Assembly: GCF_032884065.1 (NCBI RefSeq)
Contig: NW_027062693.1
Coordinates: forward strand, 186,001 to 250,000
Origin: Artemia franciscana
Lineage: Eukaryota; Arthropoda; Branchiopoda; Anostraca; Artemiidae
Length of the DNA: 64,000 nucleotides
Direction: 5' to 3'
The notes under the pieces are model-generated. The model ran no database searches and had not been told where the DNA came from. It saw only the letters and a list, made by a program, of their open reading frames with translations. This document shows, one piece after another, positions 25,217 through 36,430 of this stretch (positions within the stretch are counted from its first letter, which is position 1; each line of letters starts with the position of its first letter). The position numbers and the translations under genes are program-made.

Positions 25217-25227
25217 CCAGGTGGCGC
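25217..25227 (+). promoter_or_regulatory. CTCF-like core motif 1
   Basis: CCAGGTGGCGC, in context TGTACGCCAGGTGGCGCACG, matches the core bound by CTCF, an insulator protein conserved in arthropods. It lies in a patch richer in G and C than its surroundings. The binding is inferred from sequence alone. Confidence 0.4.
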
Positions 25228-25316
25228 ACGCCAAGCGTGGCCGAAACTATGCCAAGCTTTGCGTAAATTTTGCAAGGCGTGGCAGGACTTTTCGACAGAC
25301 ATGGGGTTGTTGTACA

Positions 25317-25327
25317 CCAGGTGGCGC
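25317..25327 (+). promoter_or_regulatory. CTCF-like core motif 2
   Basis: CCAGGTGGCGC in context TGTACACCAGGTGGCGCAAA, exactly 100 bp from motif 1 and in the same orientation. The 18-base words TTGTACRCCAGGTGGCGC are shared. They may be functional sites or simply a repeated segment. Confidence 0.4.
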
Positions 25328-25600
25328 AAAGTGGTGCCCCTTGGGTATTTTCGTGAGGAGTCCTTTATTCTTCGAGTAAGAATGACAGCGAAGATGAAAT
25401 CTAATCGTTTGAATCGGTTATTATTAAAACAAAAATTAGTAAAAATCAAGACTTTATTTGCTAATGCTTCGCTGACTCATAAGTCCTCCTCCCTCTTTTA
25501 CAAGCCTATGAGCCTCTGTGGGGATTCATACAGTATATACTTTGTATGTTTCTTTCATTGTGCTTCATTAATTATAAATTAATATTAAATCATTATTAAA

Positions 25601-26760
25601 AACTTACATATGCACCTACACAGTTTTTTATGATAGCGGATTTCAAGTTAAAAAAGTGCAAATTGTGTGAAAAACAAATGAAACTATTAAAAATTTGAAG
25701 GAGCAGAAATAAAAAAAAAAGTTTGGATTACAAACAGTGTTCTTTTCCTACTTGGCAACAAGAGTTTATTTGTCTCAACGGGGGGGGGGGGTAATAAACA
25801 CATAGAAAAGGCAAGTTTTATGAAAGATATGGAAATTTTAACATTGACTTTGGGGAAACAGAAATTATTAAGATCACTTAGCAGCTAGAATGTGGCTATT
25901 AATTTGTATACTTATAAAATACCTATAAAATATAAAATATTTTATAATAATTTTATATTATTATTTTATAATAAATGTATATACATAGTAGAACTCAAAA
26001 GCTCATTAGCTCCGCCTTCTGATTTCTTAGCATTTTTATGCTCCTTATCCGACCCTCAAAGACTTCTCGTTGATCATCTTAACTGTCAAGTTCTGGCATT
26101 TACCCCTTTACCGCCACATGACCAATTCATTTTAACCATCGTTTACTACGTAGTAGCCCCCTTAAAATGTAGTAGCCCACCCTGAAATCTTATATATTGC
26201 CCCATTTTGGAAATTCTATACAAAATCAGGCAGATAAAAAATCCCTTCGTTCTTTTTCCGTTTTGGAAAACATTTAATATATTTACCAATTTGGTTTAGA
26301 TACACACCAGTAATTCAAAAATAGAAGATTGCAGATCATGTTAGCCATCTCTGAGGTTAGTAAGAAACATTACAAAAAAGTGGCTGATCAAGAACTAGGC
26401 CCAATTTTTGTGGATTGATTTAAACATTAGTATCACATTAATTAGTATCACAGTCTTTATTATGCAATTTTAAACGGCTTGACGGTATTCGTTAAGTACG
26501 AATGAATACGAGTGGGGTGTCTTTGGACCCTTGATACTTCCAAAATGTCAGAATTTATGTAGTTCTGAGTTTTCTTCAAAGCCCTCTCCCCCCCCCCTAC
26601 AAGATCTCAGCCCTTCAAAGTAAATGCTTTCGTATGTTTCTGTAAATATGCATATAGTATCATAAATGCACAAAAGCGCAGCCATTAGGGATTTTGTATT
26701 TTATGTTTTAATTATAAGATTAATTATATTAATTAAGATTGATGATTATGTTATTAATTA
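25601..26760. other. Unassigned AT-rich stretch
   Basis: No gene is recognised. It includes a G10 run at about 25780-25790 and TTTTATAATAATTTTATATT-type palindromic AT sequence at 25930-25980. Confidence 0.35.
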
Positions 26761-26764
26761 CAAG

Positions 26765-27097
26765 AGTTGTCCGGGGGGGGGGATCAAAACATACAGAGAC
26801 TACAACTTTTTGCTCTAATTCGTGTATGTGTCCAGGAGGTGCTTCGGGCCTATTTTAAAAACGAAGGGGGGGGGGGTTCAACTATTCTCCTGCTATGCGC
26901 AGTCATGATATAATACTGTTGTGTAAAAAATAATCACACGGAAACTAAAACATTACAATAACACAATTATACCATATATATGACATATTCTATTTTGGTT
27001 ATTAGTATACTATGATATAAATTATATTAATTCAGATTAATTATTACGTTGTTAATCAGAGGATTTTTTAGTGGGGATCAAAACATAAAGAAACTAC

Positions 27098-27153
<56 letters not shown>

Positions 27154-27310
27154 GGTTTGTACTGGGGGATCAAAACAACATGAAGAAACTGCAACTTTAC
27201 GCTCTATTTCTTTTTATGTTTTCATGAATTGGTTCGGGCCAATTTAAAGAAGGGGGATTCAACTATTCTCCTGCTGGGCGCAGGTATGATATATTACCGT
27301 TGGTACAAAA
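26765..27310. repeat. Diverged direct repeats with G runs and a T50 tract
   Basis: The block 'GGGATCAAAACAT...AGA-ACTACAACTTTTTGCTC ... TTCGGGCC ... TTCAACTATTCTCCTGCT' occurs at 26770-26910 and again at 27155-27280. A third partial copy at 27070-27100 leads into an uninterrupted T50 run (27101-27150). Long G runs in one copy (26774-26782, 26866-26877) are short in the other. Confidence 0.7.
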
Positions 27311-27319
27311 ATAATAACA

Positions 27320-28049
27320 AGAACATTAAAAAAAAAAATAACGCTAATTACAATAGCAACAAAATTACAATAACAATAACATAACGTTCGAAAACTGGTC
27401 CAGCCTGACGGGATACCAAAATAGGTTCAATGTTAACTGAGAAAATGATGCATATATTATTGGAGTGACAAGTAAAATTTATTGCAATATAGCAGATTAA
27501 CCCTTTGAGAAAGAGCATTTGATGACTTTCTAAATTTCTAACTTCAACCTTGTTCTTACTAGAAAGTGTCATTAATCATATGATTTCAAGGCGTAGTTGA
27601 GCAGTCAACGTTTCTTTTAGATGCTGAGTCAAATTCGTGCTTAGATTAATGAGCAAGCAGTTTTTTTTTTCAGCATGTATCAGGCGAGACAGACTCAACT
27701 CAAGTCTAGCTACTAAATGATTCAGCACTTTAGTTCTTTTTCTGTCACTTCAGATGTCGAAGAGGAAATGACGATCTATAAATGTAGTAAAGAGACTGAA
27801 AACTGATAAAAGAGGAAACTCTGATTCGTCTTGAAAAAAAAACAAAACACAACCCCATCTAACGTAACCCAGATATTAATTGAACATTAGTTGTACTTAT
27901 TTGGGCTTTTTTGTGTTTTATCGGATCTGCCGAATATCTCCCCTATGAGGAAAACTCACCCCTCAGAAATTCTCCCCACATGTAAAATAGAATAGCCAAA
28001 GGGAGATTAAAATAAATAAAAAAATGAAAAAAACAAGGGATTCTGGAAT
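27320..28049. other. Unassigned stretch
   Basis: No gene is recognised. At about 27930-27990 a short block resembles the G-rich module of family J. Confidence 0.35.
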
Positions 28050-28720
28050 AATCTACCTACATTCCAAAATACATGTAGAACATATGGTGTAGCAGCAAAT
28101 CGTCCGTAAGGAGCGATTTGAGCCAATAGTAACCAAAGCTGTAAAAAAAGAAAAGAAAAAATTGATAGCAACTAATGCGTCAAAAGAATTTAATTTTTAT
28201 GCTGATTCCAAATTTATTAAGTTCAGTAAGCTTAATATACAACATCAAACGCTACCAGCCTGAGAAAATTTGCCAGATTTTCAAAAGATAGGGAAAATGC
28301 CCTAAAAAAAACCAGTGGTCCTAATGAAAATCACCCAATAAAATTCAGATAATAGAGGAAGCCTTACTGTAGAGGTTTTCCACGGTCGTATAAGAGAGTG
28401 TTCACAGATTCTTGAATAAGAAAACCTTACTCCTACCTACAAAAAATGGAACTTTGCACTTTTTTTTCCAGAAAGAAAGATCATGGATGCATGTTTTGTT
28501 GTTGTTGTTATTTTTTTCAGGTATGATCGTATCAGACCGATGGCCCTAGAAGATCGGGAGAGGGCTTATTTTGAACGAAAATTGGAAGTTCTAGAGCCCT
28601 TTAAAGTACCCAAAAGGACTCAACCGCAAGAAATTGGCGTATTCTACCATTTTGTGGTACCAAACTACGATTTTGCCTCATGAAGGACCTATTTGCCATC
28701 GATTAAACATTCTGAGATAG
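28050..28720 (+). repeat. Family J interspersed repeat, copy 3
   Basis: Matches the 48130 copy in the same orientation: AAGGAGCGATTTGAGCCAAT-AGTAACC at about 28110, a CTGAGAAAATTTGCC block at 28259, 'AATGAAAATCACC', 'CTTACTGTAGAGGTTTTC' and 'GAGAGGGCTTATTTTGAACG' at 28559. The plus frame 28483-28683 is a by-product. Confidence 0.65.
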
Positions 28721-28779
28721 CCAATCAATTTAAAATTATAAAACAATGTATTTTTAGCTTCCCGTTACAGAGGAAGTAG

Positions 28780-29060
28780 TAGGTCTATGGTACGGTTGTG
28801 CATTTGTTGCTGGAAAGTCATGTATTCCACACAAGTAAAGGTACTTCAGACGGGAAAACTTCGTGAGGTACGCCTAGTGGACGCGTTCTCGATCGCAAGG
28901 GGTGAAAGGGCATCTTGTATTATAGCTCTAGGCAGGGATGTCACACATGAGGGGAGGGTACACCCCTCTAATAATGTTTTGGGCCAGACAGATAAAAATT
29001 TGAGTCGGTAAAATACGGACGCGATGTGCCGCGTTTTTACCGACTAAAATAAGGCACGAA
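28780..29060. other. CpG-rich patch ending in a perfect 11-bp hairpin
   Basis: This interval is noticeably richer in CpG than its AT-rich surroundings. At 29003-29013 AGTCGGTAAAA pairs exactly with TTTTACCGACT at 29035-29045, around a 21-base loop that itself contains several CpG. A 74-codon plus frame (28787-29011) ends in the hairpin. I recognise no product. It may be an exon edge, a terminator-like structure or the end of a mobile element. Confidence 0.4.
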
Positions 29061-29784
29061 GCACCTTCTTTTACTAGCTCAATATTTTCTTTTCTTATTT
29101 TTTTACGACGAAGGAGGTGATGTAAATATATGACATAAAATCAATGGAAGAAGGTCATTCTCAGTTAGCAAATAACAAAAATGAAGTAATATTAGCTTTA
29201 ATATTGTCCAATTTAGTTGGTAAAAATGACCAGCCATCCGGTAAAGTTCATTCACTCCCCCCTGAACATTTTGGATAGCAACGCCTCTGGTCGGTACCAG
29301 ACCAAGTCCATTGGAAGTAATTACTCGTACTTCTCAGTCTCAGCCTACTATCTCAGAGCCCTACAATCATCAGGCAACTCTTCTATAGTTACCATTAGTT
29401 TCTTTTTTTCAAGTTATTTTCTTTGACCTTTATCTTAATCTGCTGTGATCCCCCTCAAGCGCCAGAAAAAGGAAAAATATTATTAAAATAAATAAGAATG
29501 CAATAATAAATACTATAGGATATTCTACACATAAATTCTGCCTAGACTTTTGAGCGTAGGTAGAACATTCCCAAATTTCTTCTTTCCTTAACTGTTTTTA
29601 TTTGCCATACTTTTTCTTTGGCTGCTCAATTTTGCATATAAGGGAAATTTCTCACTGGAGGAAAATTCCCACGGGGGACTCTTCAGAGGCGAATTTTCTG
29701 TAGGGAGGAAGTTCCCGGGGATCGCCCCCCCCGGGCGGAATTTCTGCTGAACCGAAGATAAAGGAGCCATTTTAGTCATTTTCT
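29061..29784. other. Unassigned stretch, part J-like
   Basis: No gene is recognised. Positions 29640-29730 (GAAATTTCTCACTGGAGG, GAAAATTCCCACGGGGG) resemble the G-rich module near 35480-35590 in family J copy 4. Confidence 0.4.
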
Positions 29785-30300
29785 AGGGCTGTAATCAAAG
29801 AAAATTCAAATGGCTGTTCTCGTTTCCCCCCACTACTGCAGCTATGATTCGGGGGGGGGGGGCGAGGGGATTCAAATAAAACTAAAAAGAACAAAGAGTA
29901 TGCTGTTTGAAAAATTTGGCTCGATCCCATTTCTATTGACATAATGAAAAAAAGAGTTCAACTGGTTAGGAATGTCTTCTATCCTTTCCTCCACTCCTGC
30001 AGATATGATTATTTTGGAAAAGATGGGAGGGGGATTTAAATTAAAACAAACAGAAGAAAGAATAAGCTGTTCAAAAATGCGGTTCGATACCATTTTTTAG
30101 GGATGTAATGAAAGAAAGGTAAAATGATTAGTAATGGCTTTTCTGCATTACACCACTGCTGCAGGTAAGATTATTTCTGGGAGGGAGGGGGATTCAAATG
30201 AACGCAAAAATAAAAAAAATTATTTGTAAGGAAAATCTTTGTTTGGTTTCAATTTCTAGGGTTACAATTAAAGAAAAGTTAAATGGTTTGATCCGCATCT
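29785..30300. repeat. Tandem array, period about 161 bp, three-plus copies
   Basis: The word CTGCAG-TATGATT and neighbours recur at 29836, 29997 and 30159. Each is preceded by 'TAATCAAAGAAAA...AAATGG' and followed by a G run, then 'GGGATT-AAAT-AAA'. The copies differ by many substitutions. The plus-strand G run is long (12 G) only in the first copy. Confidence 0.75.
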
Positions 30301-31009
30301 TACTGTACAAAAGAGCAACCAATATTGCAAAAAAAAAGTTTAGTCAGCCTCTGCTATCTATTCTAACTTAGTCTAAACTATTTTAAAAACAATAAAATAT
30401 AGTTCAGAAACTAAAAAATCTGCCGACTTAAAAATAAACATAATTTGATCCAAATAAAGTTAGATCTTTAGTTGGAATCTAAATTTTAATACAATAACAT
30501 TGAGCTTGTTTTCATGTTTTCTAATTCTGCTGGGTGGCGCTGGACTATAAGTTGCACAAACCGTGCTAAAGGGAGCGAAAACTGTATCTGTAAAGCTAAA
30601 GTGCAACAGAATACCACAAGGTACAAGCTCCAGGGCTGTTTGAACGTTACCACCCCTTTTGCTGAGGAAAAGTAATGGGTGATCTGGATTTGATCATCTT
30701 ATGAAGCAAGGCTCGAGACCCTTATCTTCGAATGTCCAATGAGGGCAGGAAAGGACAAAAAATTAATTCTCGGGGGGGGGGGGGGTCGATAAAAATTTGA
30801 TTCTCTCATCGACCCTGTAACCGACCCGGTAATCAGTGTATTTTCAGCCTTCTGGTGGGGAGAGTTTACGTGTCCCTAAAATCACCCCCTGGATCTGCCC
30901 CTGTATGAGGGGTTCTCTCGATAATCTTGTATTTTGTAACATTAAGCCTGTTATGATAGTTTCTAGTTTTGGTGTGCCACTGTACTGTCAGTGGTGCATT
31001 AAGTTTTTA
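30301..31009. other. Unassigned stretch
   Basis: No gene is recognised. A GGTGGCGC word at 30533-30540 resembles the CTCF core, and a G13 run is at about 30773-30785. Confidence 0.35.
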
Positions 31010-31011
31010 CG

Positions 31012-31067
31012 GCACCGCTCGTATTGCACCGCTCGTATTGCACCACTCGTATTGCACCACTCGTATC
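31012..31067. repeat. 14-bp minisatellite, four copies
   Basis: Four head-to-tail copies of GCACCGCTCGTATT; the last two carry GCACCACTCGTATT. The change is CpG to CpA. Confidence 0.9.
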
Positions 31068-31659
31068 GAAATCATGTTACGATTTCTCTATAATAAGTTT
31101 TCAATTCCTTTTTATTTACGGCCAATATAAAACAGGCATAAATCCATTTTCCCAACATTTACAGAATCCTAGCATCTGATTACTCGATACTTTGGGTTCT
31201 TGAAACTAATATAATAATAATAATAATTAATTTTCAAACCACTATAAAGAACAAGACAAAAGTGTACTAAGGAATTAAAAAGAAAAAAAGGAGACCTAAT
31301 AATGTAACAAAACAATCAACTAGAACAAAAACATAGGGTAAGATCATGAAATAGCTGAAGCTTTGAAATAGCAGACTCATACTCTTCTCGGAACGGGGCT
31401 AGTATAACCGTCATATCATGAGTATTAAAGTTCTGTACAATTTTGCTATTCTTATACCATGGTGACAAATAAAGTAAAAATCCTAAATACCGAAAACCCA
31501 CTGAGCAGAGAGCTCGGATATCTTTTTTGAGGAAAATTTGAAACAAACAGAATGTGGTTGCAATAGGTCGAGTACAGTTTCACTATCTACGCAATCTAGT
31601 AATGAAATGGCAAGTTTCCGCTGTTCAAATAAAAACAATTTTCGCTGTTCAAATAAAAA
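31068..31659. other. Unassigned stretch
   Basis: No gene is recognised. A 22-bp duplication (CGCTGTTCAAATAAAAAC) occurs at about 31619 and 31643. Confidence 0.35.
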
Positions 31660-31685
31660 CCAACCCTCCGTGATACACCATCTCA
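31660..31685 (-). repeat. Inverted copy of the satellite boundary motif
   Basis: CCAACCCTCCGTGATACACC continuing to 31685 is the exact reverse complement of 31898-31923 and of 32056-32081 in the array to the right. Confidence 0.85.
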
Positions 31686-31739
31686 TTCTTATTGTCAGGG
31701 CAATTGACATTTAAAAGATGACATTTCATCAATGTTTTG

Positions 31740-32590
31740 ATTGGGCATCATGTTTGGGGATGGAATGCTAAAACATGAATCATAGGATTTAATACGTGAT
31801 TTTTAACAAGAAAATATCTGGAAAATATCTTAGGAATGATGAGGGGTGCTAGAAGGTGTCAGAAAGGCTAGTAATAATGTGTCAGAGTGGCGTGAACTGA
31901 GATGGTGTATCACGGAGGGTTGGGTTGCAAAAACATGAACCAGTGGATTTAAATCATATTTTTAACAAGAAAATATATGGAAAGTGTCTTAGGAATGATG
32001 AGGGGGTGTCAGAGGGTGCCAGATGATCAGTCGTACGTGACAAGGTGGCTGGAATTGAGATGGTGTATCACGGAGGGTTGGCTTGCGAAAACATGAACCA
32101 TTGGGTTTATATCGCATTTTAAAGAAGAAAATATATGGAAAATGTCTTAGGAATGATAAAATCTATCACTGGGGGAGGGGGCATGGGGTAGCCAAATGTT
32201 GCCATGGTGGCGTGAATTGCTTGGACTAGCATGGTCTACACCTTAAAGTTGGGTGGGATGTGTTGAATAAATTTATCGGCAGTGGGGAGGGGGAGACTTA
32301 AATCTAACACTTGGTTAAAAGAAATGAGGGATTTTCATAAAGACCTCTCAGAAATTCCTCTTATTATTGCTTAAATTTATCTCTAATAGCAATCCCCCCC
32401 CCCACTCTGGAATTGCTTGCTAGGGTGGACCAGCCGGATGTTGTCACTGTGGTGTGAATATGCATAGCCTTGGCACAATGAAACACGGAATTTTCATTAA
32501 AAGTTCTCAGAAATAGCTCTTAATTTGGATTAAATTTATATCTAATAACAACCTCCCCCCTCAAGAATTGCTTGCTAGGACCCCCACCGT
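31740..32590. repeat. Tandem array, period about 160 bp, up to five copies
   Basis: The words AAACATGAA at 31770, 31930 and 32089, TCTTAGGAATGATGAGGGGG, and GAGATGGTGTATCACGGAGG show 160-bp spacing. Further right, two weaker copies share TCTCAGAAAT (32346 and 32505), ATCTCTAATA and GAATTGCTTGCTAGG, also 159 bp apart. Noncoding. Confidence 0.75.
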
Positions 32591-32812
32591 TCTTTAATTC
32601 ATTGTTTTTTTGCATACATTTTAGCCTATATAAGATTTTCTTTAGCGTTTTGTTTTTCCGTTGTCGAGTTTTAACAGATTTTCCTGAATTTTAATAATGC
32701 TTTGTAATTTTTTTTTTATTAATAAAATTTGTATCTACAAAAGTTTGTATGCTCAAGATTTAATGGCCCAGGACAAAACTTCAGTTTCAGCCCCCACCCC
32801 ACCACCAAATAT

Positions 32813-32998
32813 CTAAGAAAAAACAACATCAAAAACCTCCCGCCCTTTAAATCTATTAGTTAAACAAAATGTTTTCAATTTATTTTTAAACCGGTATAAA
32901 GGGACAGAATCCCTGATGCTAGACGGTAGATTATTCGAAACATAAGGCCCCAGATTATGAACCATATATGATGGTTTGACTGTTTTTCTTTTTTCCAG
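32813..32998 (-). pseudogene. LINE ORF2 C-terminal fragment
   Basis: The minus strand reads KPSYMVHNLGPYVSNNLPSS, then RDSVPLYRFKNKLKTFCL, and stops at TAG (complement of 32813-32815). This is the 'W/NN-LP-S-I-R ... F-K-x-K-L-K' tail of CR1/L2-type non-LTR polyproteins. Upstream of about 32998 the homology ends abruptly at an opposite-strand LINE relic. Confidence 0.65.
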
Positions 32999-33289
32999 AT
33001 ATCGCAACCGTTGTGCGACAACGCAGATGGTGATACCTTGCACATATCCTCCGCATGCCCGATCACAGACTTCCAAAAATGCTCCTCCACTGGCAACCGA
33101 AAGGCACCCGTCACCGAGGAAGACCAAAGAACACGCTCCGTAGGAAATATGAACGTGACTGAAGAGCCTTCCAGACGATTCTCATTCCAGAGTGGGAAGA
33201 CATATCCGCAGCGGTTCACATGAGGGAAGATTGGAGGCTACTCACCGACGCCCTGTGTGCCTCCGGAGGCACTGGAGGAACTAAGGTCT

Positions 33290-33290
<1 letters not shown>
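32999..33290 (+). pseudogene. RTE-like retrotransposon C-terminal relic
   Basis: Combining frames, the plus strand reads HILRMPDHRLPKMLLHWQP, a following GRPKNTLRRKYERDLK segment and, near the end, [19 protein letters not shown]. This is the classic order of the tail motifs 'GH-LRMP...RLP', 'GRP-TTWRR' and 'W-LV-ALCA' of RTE-type elements. At least one frameshift breaks it. It ends next to the (TA)n tract at 33293. Confidence 0.7.

Positions 33291-33292
<2 letters not shown>

Positions 33293-33373
<81 letters not shown>
33293..33373. repeat. (TA)n microsatellite
   Basis: A dinucleotide tract directly downstream of the LINE relic's 3' end. Confidence 0.95.
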
Positions 33374-33376
<3 letters not shown>

Positions 33377-34769
33377 TTGCATGAGTGTGCTTTCAGCATT
33401 CTCTGCATGCAAAAAAAGTAAGCAATCATAGTCTTAAAAATAACACAGAAAAGACAAAATTTACGGGATATATGAGAAATTGTTGGATATATGAGTGTAA
33501 TTGTTGCCTAATTTGTGCGCAACCGATAAAAAAAAAACTTCTGCAATCCCTTTTATCACGTTCTGGTATTAAAAACAACATGTACAGGTGTGCCATGTAA
33601 CAGGTGTGCAACGGCAACAGGAACACACACAGAGATTTTTTTTTGCAGGGCATAGTCCCAAAAACAATACAAAAAAAAGTACAAAATTGGTGAAAAATAT
33701 AAAAAATTGTAAGATTCATAGAAACGAATATTAGCAAATATAAAAAAAAATATTAACTAATTTGCAAGGAATAGATGAAAGAAAATCTTTGCAAACGTTT
33801 TTGCTATGTCCTGGCAGAAAAAAATTACAGGTGTGCCATTTTTTATAACAACCTCAAGCATTTTTCCTTCTAGCGTCAGCATGAACGTGCATAGCAATTC
33901 TTTATTAGACACAGCTTCAAAGATAACGCTAAAAAAAAGAAACAAACAGAGAGGAAAATATAAAAAGGTTTTAAGACAATTTTTTGAAAGTCGTGATTCT
34001 ATTTTTCTCTAGCAAGAAAAGATCAAGTAATTCCCATAAGGGGAGAGAATAAACGATTTCAAGGCCGTATCCAGGGAAGGTTAGGGGATTTAAACCATAC
34101 CTACCCGAAATGTTGGTCCAACTCGTAAAAACGTAACAGAAATGAATGTAAACAAATCTTTGATGCGTAAAAAAAAATGTAACCCCCCAAGCCACTTTTT
34201 TTCTCAAAATCGTCCGACCAAAATCTTGAGAAAACTATTTTGTTCAGAATAGTTGAAAGGCCTAGTTAAATTGACAAAAGACCCTAGAAGCTTCGCCGGA
34301 AAGATGGGCATGAGATAAACTACGATGATATAATAGCACGAATTAAGAGGAAATAGATGAAAGAGATATGGTATTTTTTGAGGAGCTGTGCATTAAGACA
34401 AGAGGCTTGTTTTGAGGGGTCTTTTTGCACAACTACATCATGGAAATCTAGAACCTAGAACCCATGGAACCTAGGAAAGAACGAGAACTAGTCTATAGTA
34501 ACATAAAATGCAAAAACATATAACTGTTGCATGAGGAGAATTAACATTTGGAGGCGATTCAGTGATGGCAAATGTTATTTCGGCCAATGTTAATAGTAAA
34601 AGTCTACTGTGGACACACATTTATGGGAATTTCAAAAATGCCTGAAACCTGAAAACCTGTCATAAGAGAATTATAGTCCCCCATGTTGAGAAACAAAGGA
34701 AATGACTTTTTTGCATCGGAAGCAGTGATGGGCCTCCTTCTTTTTGGTATTCTTTTTTCAAACAATTCA
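33374..34769. other. Unassigned stretch
   Basis: No gene is recognised. Positions 34062-34130 match the block at 21311 (GGCCGTATCCAGGGAAGG and CATACCTACCCGAAATG). A smaller duplication involves ACAGGTGTGCCAT at 33585 and 33829. Confidence 0.4.
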
Positions 34770-35600
34770 TACTTATGAACTGTAAGTAATGAGCGACACG
34801 GCTCAATTATAACCGAAACTAAAAACAGGAGTTTTGACAACAGTAAATACATAAAAAAGATTGAATTTTTTTGCTGATTGAAAATATATAAAGTGCATTA
34901 GGTTTAATGCTACGCACCAAAAGTTAGGGGCCTGAGAAAAATTTGTCCAATATTGGAAACGGGAAGGATATATCCCAAAAACGTCAAGCGATCTAAATTA
35001 AAATCCCACGGTCAGATTCAGAATATCAGAAAACCATAATGTAGAGGTTTCAAGCTGCTATCTACAAAATATACAATTTTGCTTTTTTCTGCCAGAAGAA
35101 AATCACGGATACGTGTTTACTTTTGTTTTTATTCTTTCGTTTGTTTGTTTTTACGAGGGGTGATCGCATCAAACTAGTAATCCTAAATGTTTGGGAGAAG
35201 GCTCAATTGATCGGAAATTGAAAGTTCTTTAAGTCACCAAAAAGACTGGAGGCAGCTAGCTCCCTCCAACGCCCATTCCCTCCCTAATTCGTCCAATCAA
35301 AAATTTTAGATAGGCACCTTGTTCGGCCAAGTTGAAAGGTTCCGCAAATATGGCTTTAGGGATAACATAGCCCCCCCCCCCCCCCACACACACATAAACA
35401 CAAGTCCTGTGTGTCAATGAAAATGTTTCAGGTAGAATCGTCCACAAGAAATTTCCCTGGGTAATTTTCAGCAAGGATAAAATTATCCACGGGAATTCTT
35501 CTGGGGGAGGGGGATTGCATTTTATGTGGGAGAAACTGTAGTCTGAGAAATTTTCTGTGGGGGAGGTAAATTTCCCTGGAGGTAAGCTGGAATTCTTAGT
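34770..35600 (+). repeat. Family J interspersed repeat, copy 4
   Basis: Begins with the terminal hairpin (CAATTCATACTTATGAACTG at about 34765-34785), then GAGCGACACGGCTCAATTAT-AACC, GGGGCCTGAGAAAAATTTG (34928) and GTAGAGGTTTCAAGCTGC (35041). It ends in the G-rich module at 35480-35590. A C15 run is at about 35370-35385. Confidence 0.7.
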
Positions 35601-36120
35601 ATTCCAGGCCGCTTAAAGAGACAAAAACGATTCAATTAAAAGCAAAGCAGAAAAAAATAAATAAAAAAATATAAAGGAAACACTGAAAAAGGAGCAAAGA
35701 AATGTGAGCAGACAGATATGTTTCAAAACTTTTTGTGATTAATTTCAAAAAGCCTTTCAAATTTTCGTAACAATAAAAGTAGTTCAAAGACAGTGTTTTA
35801 TATGATTTATCGTACATTTTACTACTAATTTTGTTAAGGCAAATATTAGTATTCCTTTCATTTCTTTTTGTAGTTGCAATGGACAAGTCTTACAGAAAGC
35901 AAAGAATAGAATGTACCATCCGTACCCTCCATTTGATGATCTACTTCTTTTAAGAAGAAAGGCCTATACTAGGAAGCTTTGCATAAAATTAGAGTAAAAC
36001 TTTCGAACTCTATAATACAAAGAGACTGTAAACGACCCAATTAAAAGCAAAGCATACGGTTAAAAGAGCAAAATTGTCAAATTTTTCTTTTGTTATTTCT
36101 CTTAAATTATGAAAGTTTTT
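35601..36120. other. Unassigned AT-rich stretch
   Basis: No gene is recognised. The words 'GATTCAATTAAAAGCAAAGCA' (35630) and 'CCCAATTAAAAGCAAAGCAT' (36037) are shared, suggesting an old duplication of about 405 bp. Confidence 0.4.
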
Positions 36121-36430
36121 AGACCAGTGCACATTTTCATCTATATTACCTGGTTACAATTTAATAGTGAAACATTTTACCAAAATAGCAGTGAAAATAA
36201 ATAAGCAAAATTAGTTAATTAAATCTGACAGGGACCAACTTAAATTAGTGACATTTGAAATTAGGAACAAATTTTACCAGTACATATTTTCATCAATATT
36301 ACCTGGTTACAATTTAACATTGAAACATTTTAACAAAAAAAAAAGTGAAAATAAGTAAGCAAAATTAACTAATTAAATCTGACACGGACATATTTCAATT
36401 AGGGATATTTGAAATTAGGAACAAATTTGT
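36121..36430. repeat. Two-copy tandem duplication, period about 153 bp
   Basis: ATATTACCTGGTTACAATTT begins at about 36143 and 36296. Both are followed by GTGAAAATAA-TAAGCAAAAT, AATTAAATCTGACA and TGAAATTAGGAACAAATTT. Confidence 0.85.

Noticed and set aside
25169-25582. 137-codon plus-strand frame overlapping the CTCF-like motifs
   Set aside because: It begins without a clear ATG context, contains the duplicated 100-bp spaced motif and shows no recognisable domain; too weak to call a gene.
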